This document shows positions 15,968-24,297 of a stretch of DNA of 64,000 bases, piece by piece (position 1 is the first letter of the stretch; every line of letters begins with the position of its first letter). Where the stretch lies: the NCBI RefSeq assembly GCF_002855575.1, contig NZ_PKRQ01000001.1:186001-250000 (forward strand), read 5' to 3'. The stretch comes from Tabrizicola sp. TH137 (GTDB lineage Bacteria > Pseudomonadota > Alphaproteobacteria > Rhodobacterales > Rhodobacteraceae). The notes beneath the pieces were generated by a model that made no database searches, was not told the DNA's origin, and saw only the letters and a list, made by a program, of their open reading frames with translations. The translations under genes and the position numbers were made by a program.

Positions 15968-16603
15968 ATGGCGATGAAGCTTTACTGTTTCGGCGAAAGC
16001 GGGAACGCCTATAAATGCGCGCTCGCGCTGACCATGACAGGCACGGAATGGGAGCCTGTCTATGTCGATTTCTTCAATGGCGAGACGCGAGGGGCGGCCT
16101 TTCGGGCGATCAATCCGATGGGCGAGGTGCCGGTTCTGGTGGATGGCGAGACCACGCTTACCCAATCCGGCGTGATCCTGGACTATATCAGTTCCAAGAC
16201 CGGGCAACTGGGCGGCCGTTCGGCGGCGGAGCGGCGGGATGTGCTGCGCTGGCTCTTCTGGGACAATCACAAGCTTTCCTCGCAGATCGGCACCTGCCGT
16301 TTCCTTGGCAATTTCCTTGCGCCCGAAAAGCGGCCCGAAGGCGTGATCCCCTTCCTGCAAGGGCGGCTGAAGGCAGCCTATGGGGTGCTGGAGGCCCATC
16401 TGGAGGGGCGCGACTGGATCGTGGGCGATGGCCCCACCATCGCGGATCTGTCCTGCTGTTCCTACCTCTATCACCCCGAACCCTTCGGTTTCGACCGCAA
16501 GGACTGGCCGCATATCGACCGCTGGCTGGAGGGCATCAGTGCCCTGCCCGGCTGGAAACACCCCTATGACATGATGCCCGGCAACCCTTCGGACCGGGCA
16601 TGA
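15968..16603 (+). CDS. Glutathione S-transferase family protein
   Basis: 211-residue GST with a thioredoxin-like N domain (KLYCFGESGNAYKCALALTMTG, then INPMGEVPVLVDGETTLTQSGVILDYI with the cis-Pro V-P-V and the glutathione-contacting S) and an all-alpha C domain ending DWIVGDGPTIADLSCCSYLYHP. The Cys or Ser near residue 7-10 could be catalytic. The ATG at 15968 is served by GGGAGGAA; a second ATG lies two codons on. It overlaps the out-of-frame ATG at the head of the thiolase frame and belongs to the beta-oxidation operon, where it may handle electrophilic acyl derivatives (inference). Confidence 0.85.
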   Translation: MAMKLYCFGESGNAYKCALALTMTGTEWEPVYVDFFNGETRGAAFRAINPMGEVPVLVDGETTLTQSGVILDYISSKTGQLGGRSAAERRDVLRWLFWDNHKLSSQIGTCRFLGNFLAPEKRPEGVIPFLQGRLKAAYGVLEAHLEGRDWIVGDGPTIADLSCCSYLYHPEPFGFDRKDWPHIDRWLEGISALPGWKHPYDMMPGNPSDRA

Positions 16604-16614
16604 AGGAGACGACG

Positions 16615-17826
16615 ATGACCGATGCCTTTATCTATGACGCCATCCGCACCCCGCGCGGCAAGGGCCGCCCCGACGGCGCGCTGCACGAGGTGACCTCGGT
16701 CGCGCTGTCGGCGGGCGTGCTGAACGCGCTCGCCGCGCGCAACGGGCTGTCCGGCCATGCGGTGGAAGATGTGATCTGGGGGAACGTGACGCAGGTGGGC
16801 GAACAGGGCGGCTGTCTGGCGCGGTCGGCGGTGCTGGCGTCTGACCTTGACCAGTCGATCCCCGGCCTTGCCATCAACCGCTTCTGCGCCTCTGGCATGG
16901 AGGCGGTGAACCTTGCCGCCAATCAGGTGAAGGGCGGCGCGGGTGCCGCCTATATCGCGGGCGGGGTGGAGATGATGGGCCGCGTGGCGATGGGCAGCGA
17001 CGGCGCGGCCATCGCGGTGGACCCGAGCCTTGCGATGAAAACCTATTTCGTCCCGCAAGGGATCAGCGCCGATATCATCGCGACGGAATACGGTTTCACC
17101 CGCGACATGGCCGATGCGCTGGCCGTGGAATCGCAGCGCCGCGCGGCGGCGGCCTGGGCCGACAACCGCTTTGCCCGCTCCATCGTGCCGGTGACGGACC
17201 GGAACGGTCTGACGATCCTTTCCACCGACGAATACATGCGCCCCGGAACGGATATGCAGGCGCTTGGCGCCTTGAAGCCGTCCTTCAAGGACATGGGCGA
17301 AGGGATGCCCGGCTTCGACAAGATCGCCCTGATGAAATACCCGCATCTGGAGCGGATCGAGCATATCCACCATGCCGGCAATTCCTCGGGCATCGTGGAC
17401 GGGGCGGCGGCGGTGCTGATCGGGAATGCCGAGTTCGGCAAGGCCCATGGCTTGACGCCCCGCGCCCGCATCCGGGCGACGGCGAAGATCGGGACGGACC
17501 CCACCATCATGCTGACCGGGCCGGTGCCGGTGACCGAGAAAATCCTGAAAGACAGCGGCATGTCGATTTCCGACATCGACCTGTTCGAGGTGAACGAGGC
17601 CTTCGCATCGGTCGTCCTGCGCTTCATGCAGGCCTTTGATGTGGACCCGGCAAAGGTGAACCCCAATGGCGGGTCCATCGCCATGGGCCACCCCCTCGGG
17701 GCCACGGGCGCGATCATCATCGGCACCCTGCTGGACGAGCTGGAGCGGACGGGCAACGGCGTGGGTCTCGCCACGCTCTGCATCGCCTCGGGGATGGGCG
17801 CCGCCACGATCATCGAGAGGGTGTGA
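16615..17826 (+). CDS. Acetyl-CoA C-acyltransferase (thiolase)
   Basis: 403-residue thiolase carrying out the last step of beta-oxidation. Nucleophile C91 in NRFCASGMEAVN, His359 in GGSIAMGHPLGATGA and acid/base C389 in LCIASGMGA are all present, as is NEAFASVVLRF. The start MTDAFIYDAIRTPRG at 16615 is preceded by GAAGGAG, which itself lies within a five-codon ORF beginning at 16600 that overlaps the GST stop. Ends in a TGATG junction with the cupin gene. Degradative (FadA/FadI-like) function is favoured by the FadJ gene downstream. Confidence 0.93.
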   Translation: MTDAFIYDAIRTPRGKGRPDGALHEVTSVALSAGVLNALAARNGLSGHAVEDVIWGNVTQVGEQGGCLARSAVLASDLDQSIPGLAINRFCASGMEAVNLAANQVKGGAGAAYIAGGVEMMGRVAMGSDGAAIAVDPSLAMKTYFVPQGISADIIATEYGFTRDMADALAVESQRRAAAAWADNRFARSIVPVTDRNGLTILSTDEYMRPGTDMQALGALKPSFKDMGEGMPGFDKIALMKYPHLERIEHIHHAGNSSGIVDGAAAVLIGNAEFGKAHGLTPRARIRATAKIGTDPTIMLTGPVPVTEKILKDSGMSISDIDLFEVNEAFASVVLRFMQAFDVDPAKVNPNGGSIAMGHPLGATGAIIIGTLLDELERTGNGVGLATLCIASGMGAATIIERV

Positions 17827-18302
17827 TGCCGAAACTGGACCTTGCCGCCGTGCCGGTGAAGACCGGGTCGATCTATCCCGCGCCTTACGCCGCGATGATG
17901 GAGGGGCGATCTTCGCTGCGGCTGGGGCAGGCGGGGGGGCTGACGCAATTCGGGGTGAACCTTGTCACGCTGGAACCCGGCGCGCTGTCCTCGCTGCGGC
18001 ACTGGCATCTGCACGAGGATGAATTCGTCATGGTGACGGCGGGCGAATGCGTGATGGTCACCGATGCGGGGGAAGAGGTGATGCGTCCGGGCGATTGCGC
18101 GGCCTTTCCGGCGGGCGTGGCAGACGGGCATCATTTCATCAACCGCAGCGATGCCCCGGCGCAGTTCCTTGTCGTGGGGACCAAGGCCCCGCGCGAGGTG
18201 GCGACCTATTCGGATGTGGACCTGATGGTGGTGATGGAAGCGGGCGTCGCCACCTTCACCCGCAAGGACGGCAGCGCTTACGTGCCGGAGGAGACACAGT
18301 GA
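17826..18302 (+). CDS. Single-domain cupin protein
   Basis: 158-residue cupin. Motif 1 is LEPGALSSLRHWHLHEDEFVMVTAG (His, His and Glu at metal positions) and motif 2 is VMRPGDCAAFPAGVADGHHFIN. It ends with YSDVDLMVV and FTRKDGSAYVPEE, a tail shared with both halves of the next protein. Enzymatic activity cannot be read from the sequence; metal binding is likely. It starts at the ATG sharing bases with the thiolase stop (TGATG) and is followed 28 bases later by a two-domain cupin of the same subfamily. Placement between thiolase and FadJ suggests a role on acyl or CoA-related small molecules, but this is inference. Confidence 0.85.
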   Translation: MPKLDLAAVPVKTGSIYPAPYAAMMEGRSSLRLGQAGGLTQFGVNLVTLEPGALSSLRHWHLHEDEFVMVTAGECVMVTDAGEEVMRPGDCAAFPAGVADGHHFINRSDAPAQFLVVGTKAPREVATYSDVDLMVVMEAGVATFTRKDGSAYVPEETQ

Positions 18303-18330
18303 CCCCGCATCACCCCACCCTGCCCTGCCA

Positions 18331-19317
18331 ATGCCCGAGGCCATCATGAAGGTCGATCCGGCCACAGCACCGCAGGAGGCGGCCGAGAATGGCGGCCTGT
18401 TGATCTACCTGTCCGAAGGCGGAGGGCTGACCCAGTTCGGTGCCTATCTTGACCGGCTGATGCCGGGCGCCGTGTCGTCGCATCGGCACTGGCATTCTGC
18501 CGAGGATGAGATGGCCTTTATCCTCTCCGGCACGACGACATTGGAGGACAGTGCCGGCGAACGGTTGGTTGGTCCCGGTGATGCGCTGTGCTGGCCGCAT
18601 GGCTGCCCGGATGCGCATCATCTGGTCAATGACGGGGCAGAGCCCTGCACCTATCTGATCGTGGGCACCCGCGTTGCGGGCGATATCTGCCATTACCCGG
18701 ACATCGGCGAGAGACAGGTGAACGGGGCTACCGGCTGGCATCTGGAAGATGCCGCAGGCCAGGTGATCGAAGCGGGCGACCTGCCGCCCGCGCTGCGCAA
18801 CCTGCCCCCGGTCTGGGGGCGCGACTTCGATCCGGCCCTGCCGGGCGAGCGGCTGCTGCGCGACCCTGCGCCGGGCTGGCAGGAGGAGCCGGGGGATCAT
18901 CATCCCATCCTTGGCCCGGGTCCCGGCCCCTATCGCTTTCGTTTGCTGTCCGATCCGGGCGGGATCACGCAATTCGGCTGTTTCATCGAAGAGCTTCCCC
19001 CCGGCTCCCGCTCTGGCCGCCGCCATTGGCACGAGGCGGAGGATGAGATGATCCTGATGCTGTCGGGCGCGGTGGTGCTGGTTGAAGAGACCGAAACGCC
19101 CCTGCGCGTGGGCGATGTGGCCTGCTGGCCCGCAGGCCATCCCGTGGGCCACCGGCTGGACAATCGCGGCACGGAACCGGCCCGCTATATCGTCATCGGC
19201 ACGCGGCTGGACCGTGACCGCGTGCATTACACCGACCATGACCTGATCACGGAAAAGGACGGTGCCGCGCGCCGCTACCTGCACCGCGACGGCACCCCTT
19301 ACGGAGAGAGCAAATGA
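18331..19317 (+). CDS. Two-domain cupin protein
   Basis: 328-residue bicupin. First domain: GGLTQFGAYLDRLMPGAVSS then HRHWHSAEDEMAFILSG (residues about 51-67) and VGPGDALCWPHGCPDAHH; second domain: GGITQFGCFIEELPPGSRSG then RRHWHEAEDEMILMLSG and VGDVACWPAGHPVGHRL. Both carry the full His-X-His plus Glu set and the later His. Each half aligns by eye with the single-domain cupin upstream, sharing GGLTQFG and a DxDL/RDGTPY-like tail (the tail is eroded in the first half). The ATG at 18331 or at 18346 could be the start. The stop overlaps the FadJ start (ATGA). Confidence 0.85.
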   Translation: MPEAIMKVDPATAPQEAAENGGLLIYLSEGGGLTQFGAYLDRLMPGAVSSHRHWHSAEDEMAFILSGTTTLEDSAGERLVGPGDALCWPHGCPDAHHLVNDGAEPCTYLIVGTRVAGDICHYPDIGERQVNGATGWHLEDAAGQVIEAGDLPPALRNLPPVWGRDFDPALPGERLLRDPAPGWQEEPGDHHPILGPGPGPYRFRLLSDPGGITQFGCFIEELPPGSRSGRRHWHEAEDEMILMLSGAVVLVEETETPLRVGDVACWPAGHPVGHRLDNRGTEPARYIVIGTRLDRDRVHYTDHDLITEKDGAARRYLHRDGTPYGESK

Positions 19318-21500
19318 CCGATTTCACCTATGCCCTGGACGCCGACGGCGTTGCCACGATCACCTGGGACGTCACGGCGAAGTCCATGAATGTGATGTCG
19401 ATGGAAGGCTTCGCGCTGCTCGACAGCCTGATCGACAAGGCGCTGGCGGATGCGGGCGTGAAGGGCGTGATCCTGACCAGCGGAAAGAAGGATTTCGCGG
19501 GCGGGATGGACCTGAACGTGATCGCCCAGATGCGGGCAGGCGGCGCGCAGGCCATCTTTGACGGCGTGATGCAGATGCATGGCGTGTTGCGCAAGATCGA
19601 ACGGGCCGGAATGGACCCCAAGACGAAAAAGGGCGGCAAGCCCATCGTCGCCGCCCTGCCCGGCACGGCGCTGGGGATCGGCTATGAACTGCCGCTCGCC
19701 TGCCACCGGATCATTGCCGCCGACAATCCGAAGGCCAAGATCGGCCTGCCCGAGATCATGGTCGGCATCTTCCCCGGCGCGGGCGGCACGACGCGGCTGG
19801 TGCGCAAGATGGGCGCGATGATGGCGGCGCCCTTCCTGCTGGAAGGCAAGCTGAGCGACCCGAAATCCGCCAAGGCGGCCGGGTTGGTGGATGAGGTGGT
19901 GGCCCCCGAAGACCTTCTGACCCGCGCCAAGGACTGGGTGCTGTCGGCCAAGGAGGCCGATCTGGTGAAGCCCTGGGATGACAAGGGCTACAAGATGCCG
20001 GGCGGCGCGCCCTATCATCCGGCGGGCTTCATGACCTATGTCGGCGCATCGGCCATGATCCTTGGCAAGACGATGGGCGTCTATCCGGCGGCCAAGGCGC
20101 TGCTCTCCGCCGCCTATGAGGGCGCGCTCGTCCCCTTCGACACCGCGCTGAAGATCGAGGCGCGGTGGTTCACGTCGGTCCTGATGAACCCGTCGTCCTC
20201 TGCGATGATCCGGTCCCTCTTCATCAACAAGGAGGCGCTGGAAAAAGGGGCGAACCGGCCCAAGGTGGCGGATCAGACCGTGCGCAAGGTCGGCGTGATC
20301 GGCGCGGGCATGATGGGGGCGGGCATCGCCTATGTCAGCGCCAATGCGGGCATCGAGGTGGTGCTGATCGACGCCGCGCAAGAGGTGGCGGATCGCGGCA
20401 AGGCCCATTCGGCAGACCTTCTGGACAAGGGCATGAAGCGCGGCAAGGTCACGGCGGAAAAGAAGGCCGAAGTGCTGGCCCGCATCCACGCCACGACCAA
20501 TTACGCCGCGCTGGCGGGCTGCGACCTGATCGTGGAAGCCGTGTTCGAAGACCCGAAGGTAAAGGCCGAGGTGACCGCGAAGGTCGAGGCGGCGGTGGGG
20601 GCGGAGTGCATCTTCGCCACCAACACCTCCACCCTGCCGATCTCGGGCCTTGCCAAGGCGTCCAAGCGCCCGGCCAATTTCATCGGCATCCATTTCTTCA
20701 GCCCCGTGGACAAGATGAACCTCGTGGAGATCATCCGGGGGAAAGAGACGGGCGATGTGGCGGTGGCCAAGGCACTCGACTATGTGCGCCAGATCAGGAA
20801 GACCCCCATCGTGGTGAACGATGCGCGCTTCTTCTACGCCAATCGCTGCATCATCCCCTATATCAACGAAGGCATCCGCATGGTGGCCGAAGGGGTGGAA
20901 CCGGCGCTGGTGGAAAATGCGGCCAAGCTGGTGGGGATGCCGCTCGGCCCGCTGCAACTGGTAGACGAAACCTCCATCGACCTGGGGGTGAAGATCGCCA
21001 AGGCGACCCGCGCCGCGATGGGCGAAGCCTATCCCGATGGCGCGGTGGATGCGGTGCTGTTCTGGATGGCGGATCATGGGCGCCTGGGCAAGAAGGCCAA
21101 TGCCGGCTTCTACGCCTATGACGCAGCCGGCAAGCGCGAAGGGCTGTGGGAAGGTCTGGCCGCGCAATATCCGGTGGCCGACACGCAGCCCGACCTGACG
21201 ACAGTGCAGCATCGCCTGCTGATGGCGCAGGTGCTGGAGGCGGTGCGGGCGCTGGAGGATGGCGTGCTGACCGATATCCGCGAAGGCGATGTGGGCGCGA
21301 TCCTCGGCTGGGGCTTTGCGCCCTGGTCGGGCGGGCCCTTCTCCTGGCTCGACATCATCGGGGCGGCGCGGGCGGTGGAGATCTGCGATCACCTGACCGC
21401 CACGCAAGGGCCGCGCTTCACCGCGCCCGCTTTGCTGCGCGAGATGGCGGCGAAAGGAGAAGGCTTCTACGCGCGCGCCGCGGGCGCAAAGGCGGCATAG
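19314..21500 (+). CDS. fadJ: Fatty acid oxidation complex alpha subunit (hydratase/dehydrogenase)
   Basis: 728-residue fusion that hydrates enoyl-CoA and oxidises 3-hydroxyacyl-CoA with NAD. The N-terminal crotonase domain (about 1-290) includes FAGGMDLNVIAQM, PGTALGIGYELPLACHRII and PEIMVGIFPGAGGTTR. The NAD-binding domain starts at the Gly-rich VGVIGAGMMGAGIAYVSANAG near residue 325, with TNTSTLPISGLA and GIHFFSPVDKMNLVEII, followed by two 3HCDH C-terminal domains. It partners the thiolase at 16615. The last 34 bases overlap the 3' end of the convergent Hint-domain gene. Confidence 0.94.
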   Translation: MTDFTYALDADGVATITWDVTAKSMNVMSMEGFALLDSLIDKALADAGVKGVILTSGKKDFAGGMDLNVIAQMRAGGAQAIFDGVMQMHGVLRKIERAGMDPKTKKGGKPIVAALPGTALGIGYELPLACHRIIAADNPKAKIGLPEIMVGIFPGAGGTTRLVRKMGAMMAAPFLLEGKLSDPKSAKAAGLVDEVVAPEDLLTRAKDWVLSAKEADLVKPWDDKGYKMPGGAPYHPAGFMTYVGASAMILGKTMGVYPAAKALLSAAYEGALVPFDTALKIEARWFTSVLMNPSSSAMIRSLFINKEALEKGANRPKVADQTVRKVGVIGAGMMGAGIAYVSANAGIEVVLIDAAQEVADRGKAHSADLLDKGMKRGKVTAEKKAEVLARIHATTNYAALAGCDLIVEAVFEDPKVKAEVTAKVEAAVGAECIFATNTSTLPISGLAKASKRPANFIGIHFFSPVDKMNLVEIIRGKETGDVAVAKALDYVRQIRKTPIVVNDARFFYANRCIIPYINEGIRMVAEGVEPALVENAAKLVGMPLGPLQLVDETSIDLGVKIAKATRAAMGEAYPDGAVDAVLFWMADHGRLGKKANAGFYAYDAAGKREGLWEGLAAQYPVADTQPDLTTVQHRLLMAQVLEAVRALEDGVLTDIREGDVGAILGWGFAPWSGGPFSWLDIIGAARAVEICDHLTATQGPRFTAPALLREMAAKGEGFYARAAGAKAA

Positions 21501-22120
21501 GCCGATCCGTGACGGGCGGCGATGCGCGCCGCCCGGTTGCCTTCGGCCACCAGGTCCGCCACCAGACGGCGGGCCTCGGCCAGCCTGAGGGTGACAAGCC
21601 CGTCGCAGCGGAAGAGATTGGCCGCCGTCCGGCCAATGCCGCCGCAGCCGAGGAAGAGGCACCCCCCGGCAAAGACCACCTGCGGCGCATCGAATTGCAG
21701 ATGCACGAGTTCCACATCGCGCGGGGCGCAGCGCCGGATGCCGTTCCAGCCCAGGAGCGCCAGCGCCGGAACCATCACGAAGGGTTCGCCATATTCTGCC
21801 TCGGCCAGTTCGCTTTCCAGCAGCACCATCTGCGCGGGCAGGAGTTCGACGGGATGGTCGTTCAGCATCGCGCCGGGCGGCAGGACAACGGGCCAGAAGG
21901 CGGGCGGCACCCAGGCCGCCTGGGCCGAGCGATGGACGGCTCGCACCGCCACCTCGCCCTGTTCAAAGGTCAGGACCGGGTCGCCCGGTTCCAGTTCCCC
22001 CGCTTCGAGCCAGCCATCCGGCGTGGAAAGGCGCAGTGAGGCCGGCAGCCCGTCCACCAGAATGGCCGGGGCTGCCGGTTGACCTGAGATCACCGATGAC
22101 TGCACGGGATATGCCTTCAT
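21467..22120 (-). CDS. Hint-domain protein (Hedgehog/intein-type fold)
   Basis: 217-residue protein resembling the Hint_2 family found in many Rhodobacteraceae: RLSTPDGWLEAGELEPGDPVLTFEQGEVAVRAVHRSAQ near residues 29-66, followed by PGAMLNDHPVELLPAQMVLLESELAEAEYG, the region where a Hint fold has its conserved Asp/His. The N-terminal catalytic Cys/Ser of a self-processing intein is not evident, so splicing is doubtful. C-terminal Ala-rich tail. Convergent with fadJ, overlapping it by 34 bases. The ATG at 22120 has no strong ribosome site. Confidence 0.72.
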   Translation of the reverse strand: MKAYPVQSSVISGQPAAPAILVDGLPASLRLSTPDGWLEAGELEPGDPVLTFEQGEVAVRAVHRSAQAAWVPPAFWPVVLPPGAMLNDHPVELLPAQMVLLESELAEAEYGEPFVMVPALALLGWNGIRRCAPRDVELVHLQFDAPQVVFAGGCLFLGCGGIGRTAANLFRCDGLVTLRLAEARRLVADLVAEGNRAARIAARHGSAYAAFAPAARA

Positions 22121-22251
22121 TCAAGGGTCGATGAAGACAGGCTGCCCAGAGGATTTGTCGCGCAAAAGGCAGAAGACGGGCAATTCCGGGATGATTGTGT
22201 CCAGATCGGGGACGATTCACCCTTGCCGACCGGTTTTTCCGTCCATTGCCC

Positions 22252-22914
22252 TCAATCCGGATCGAAACGATAGCCGAAGCGGGCGATGTCGGGCGCGCAA
22301 AGCGCGGCCAGCCGCGCCGCATCGGCATCGGAATAATAGGGACGCCAGTCCCGCCCCCGCGCGCTGTCATTGGCGCGCGGCAGGGGCGTGAGGCGAAAGC
22401 CCAGATGCGCCTCGAAGGGGGCGAGGTCTTCTTCCAGCCGTTCGAGCCGGGCATAGAGCGCGGGCCGTTCCTGACCCGTGGCATCGCGCAGATAGGCCGG
22501 ATAGGGCCAGGCGGTGAAGGCGGCCGCTGTCTGGGGATGGGCAAGGAAGGCCGGGAAATCCACCGTCCTAGCCAGCGTCACGGCAGGATTGTCGAAGGTC
22601 TGGGCGCGCAGCCAGTGGTAATAGCTGACCATCCGGTCCCACGGGTTGCGGATCAGGGTCAGAAGGAAGAGGCGGTCGATCTCCTCTCCCGTCAGCAGAC
22701 CGTCCAGATCGGCGAGGGTGGAATGTTTCCACAGCCGCCCCCTGGCCGGCAGGTCCTTCAGCCGCCCCCGCCGCGCCCGCGCCTTGGGCGTGTCGCCGAT
22801 CAGGATATCATCCTTCATCGCCCGCGCCTCCAGCGCCAGCGTCAGCGCCGTGCCCCCGGTCTTGGGGATATGGAGGAACAGGTAGCCCCGCCCGCGCGAC
22901 AGGATCACGGCCAT
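22252..22914 (-). CDS. Sulfotransferase family 2-type protein
   Basis: 220-residue soluble protein with the PAPS-binding 5' loop YLFLHIPKTGGTALTLAL (residues 11-28) and a 3'-phosphate motif LIRNPWDRMVSYYHWL near 87-102. It would transfer a sulfuryl group from PAPS to an unknown acceptor, possibly a glycan; PAPS can be supplied by the Sat/CysC fusion at 31588. There is no signal or membrane anchor. The upstream edge is an array of three hairpins (22926-22997). A second sulfotransferase-like gene lies at 44605. Confidence 0.82.
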   Translation of the reverse strand: MAVILSRGRGYLFLHIPKTGGTALTLALEARAMKDDILIGDTPKARARRGRLKDLPARGRLWKHSTLADLDGLLTGEEIDRLFLLTLIRNPWDRMVSYYHWLRAQTFDNPAVTLARTVDFPAFLAHPQTAAAFTAWPYPAYLRDATGQERPALYARLERLEEDLAPFEAHLGFRLTPLPRANDSARGRDWRPYYSDADAARLAALCAPDIARFGYRFDPD

Positions 22915-22925
22915 CCTCTTCGTCT

Positions 22926-22997
22926 GCGGAATTTGGACGCAAACTCCGCGCCGGAAAATGCGCGCATTTTCCGATGCGATTTCTGCGTACAGAAATC
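22926..22997. repeat. Array of three hairpins
   Basis: GCGGAATTTG-GACG-CAAACTCCGC (one mismatch, 22926-22949), GGAAAATGCG/CGCATTTTCC perfect palindrome (22953-22972) and GATTTCTG-CGTA-CAGAAATC (22978-22997). It fills the 94-base gap between the hydroxyacid dehydrogenase and sulfotransferase genes (both minus) and resembles the array at 10029-10082, including the CGT loop. Confidence 0.85.
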
Positions 22998-23008
22998 GTC
23001 CCCCGGCA

Positions 23009-23962
23009 TCAGTCCACCCGGTTGGGAAGGTCGCGCCCCTCCAGATGGGCGATCAGGTTCTCGACCGCCATCATCCCCATATTCTCGCGCACCTCCAGCG
23101 CCGCCGTGCCCAGATGGGGCAAGAGCGTCACATTCTCCATCGCCATCAGCTCCGCCGGAACCTTGGGTTCGAATTCATAGACGTCGAGGCCCGCCCCCGC
23201 GATGCGCCCCTCGGCCAGGGTGGCGATCAGCGCCGCCTCGTCCACCACATCGCCACGGGCGATGTTGACGAAGATGCCCGTGGGCTTCATCGCGGCGAAG
23301 GCCGCCGCGTTGATAAGATGATGGGTGGCCTTGCCCCCCGGCACGGCGACCACGACGAAATCCTGCGCCATCGCCTCGGCCATGCCGACCTGCCGCGCGG
23401 GCAGGCCGACATCTTCCACCGCCGAACGGTTGTGGAACACCACCTCCATGCCAAAGCCGTAATGGCAGCGCCGCGCGATGGCCTTGCCGATGCGCCCCAT
23501 GCCGATGATCCCCACCGATTTGCCGCTGACATGGGTGCCCAGCATCTGCGTCGGCCCCCAGCCGACCCATTGGCCTGCGCGCAGAATACGCTCCCCCTCG
23601 CCCAGCCGCCGCGCCGTCATCAGGATCAGCGACAGCGCGATATCCGCCGTGGCATCCGTCACGGCACCGGGGGTGTTGCTGACCGCAACGCCTGCGGCCT
23701 TGGCCGCCTCCACGTCGATATGGTTGTAGCCCACCCCGAAATTCGCAAGCAGCTTGCAGCGCGGACCCGGCACATCGGCAAAGACCTCGGCCGAGAAGCG
23801 GTCGCCCAGCGTGGGCATCACCACATCATAATCGCGCAGCGCGGCGCGCAATTCCTCTGCCGTCAGCACCCGCGCCTCTTCCTCGCGCGAGGTGACGTCG
23901 AAGCGCGCCTTGGCGGCGGCCAGCACCCGCGCCGGCATCCGGCGCGTGATCAGCAGTTTCAT
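23009..23962 (-). CDS. D-2-hydroxyacid dehydrogenase (glyoxylate/hydroxypyruvate reductase-like)
   Basis: 317-residue NAD(P)-dependent enzyme. The Rossmann motif is VGIIGMGRIGKAIARR (near 152-167); NIARGDVVDEAALIATL carries the catalytic Arg region, GLDVYEFEP the Glu and LLPHLGTAALEVRENMG the His. It resembles GyaR-type glyoxylate reductases. The start at 23962 forms TGATG with the CsaA gene and gives the family N terminus MKLLITRRMPARVLAAAKARFD; the frame stays open upstream only as a shadow. Substrate (glyoxylate, hydroxypyruvate or other) cannot be fixed. Confidence 0.88.
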   Translation of the reverse strand: MKLLITRRMPARVLAAAKARFDVTSREEEARVLTAEELRAALRDYDVVMPTLGDRFSAEVFADVPGPRCKLLANFGVGYNHIDVEAAKAAGVAVSNTPGAVTDATADIALSLILMTARRLGEGERILRAGQWVGWGPTQMLGTHVSGKSVGIIGMGRIGKAIARRCHYGFGMEVVFHNRSAVEDVGLPARQVGMAEAMAQDFVVVAVPGGKATHHLINAAAFAAMKPTGIFVNIARGDVVDEAALIATLAEGRIAGAGLDVYEFEPKVPAELMAMENVTLLPHLGTAALEVRENMGMMAVENLIAHLEGRDLPNRVD

Positions 23963-24297
23963 CAGAACATCCTCCCCCCCAGCGGCACATCCTGATCCGG
24001 ATGCAGAAGGACAACTTCCCCTTCGGCATCCGGAACGCCCAGCACCAGCACCTCGGACATGACCTTGCCGATCTGGCGGGGCGGGAAATTCACCACCCCC
24101 ATCACCAGACGGCCGACCAGCCCCTCTGGGGTATAGTGCCGGGTGATCTGTGCGGAAGAGCGTTTCTCGCCAATCTCCGGCCCGAAATCGACCCAAAGCT
24201 TGATCGCGGGCTTGCGCGCCTCGGGGAAGGGCTCGGCGCGGGTGATCCGGCCCACGCGGATATCGACCTTCTGGAAATCATCATAGGTGATCGTCAT
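23962..24297 (-). CDS. csaA: CsaA-type tRNA-binding domain protein
   Basis: 111-residue OB-fold protein: FQKVDIRVGRITRAEPFPEARKPAIKLWVDFGPEIG at residues 8-43 and VMGVVNFPPRQIGKVMSEVLVLG near 65-87, typical of CsaA, a dimeric tRNA-binding and secretion-related chaperone-like protein. It overlaps proC by four bases (ATGA) and the hydroxyacid dehydrogenase by TGATG, so proC, csaA and the dehydrogenase form one operon. Confidence 0.9.
   Translation of the reverse strand: MTITYDDFQKVDIRVGRITRAEPFPEARKPAIKLWVDFGPEIGEKRSSAQITRHYTPEGLVGRLVMGVVNFPPRQIGKVMSEVLVLGVPDAEGEVVLLHPDQDVPLGGRMF

Noticed and set aside
19299..21662. Minus-strand frame of 787 codons opposite fadJ
   Set aside because: FadJ is unambiguous on the plus strand. 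The antisense frame shows His/Arg/Gly-rich shadow composition and no motif.
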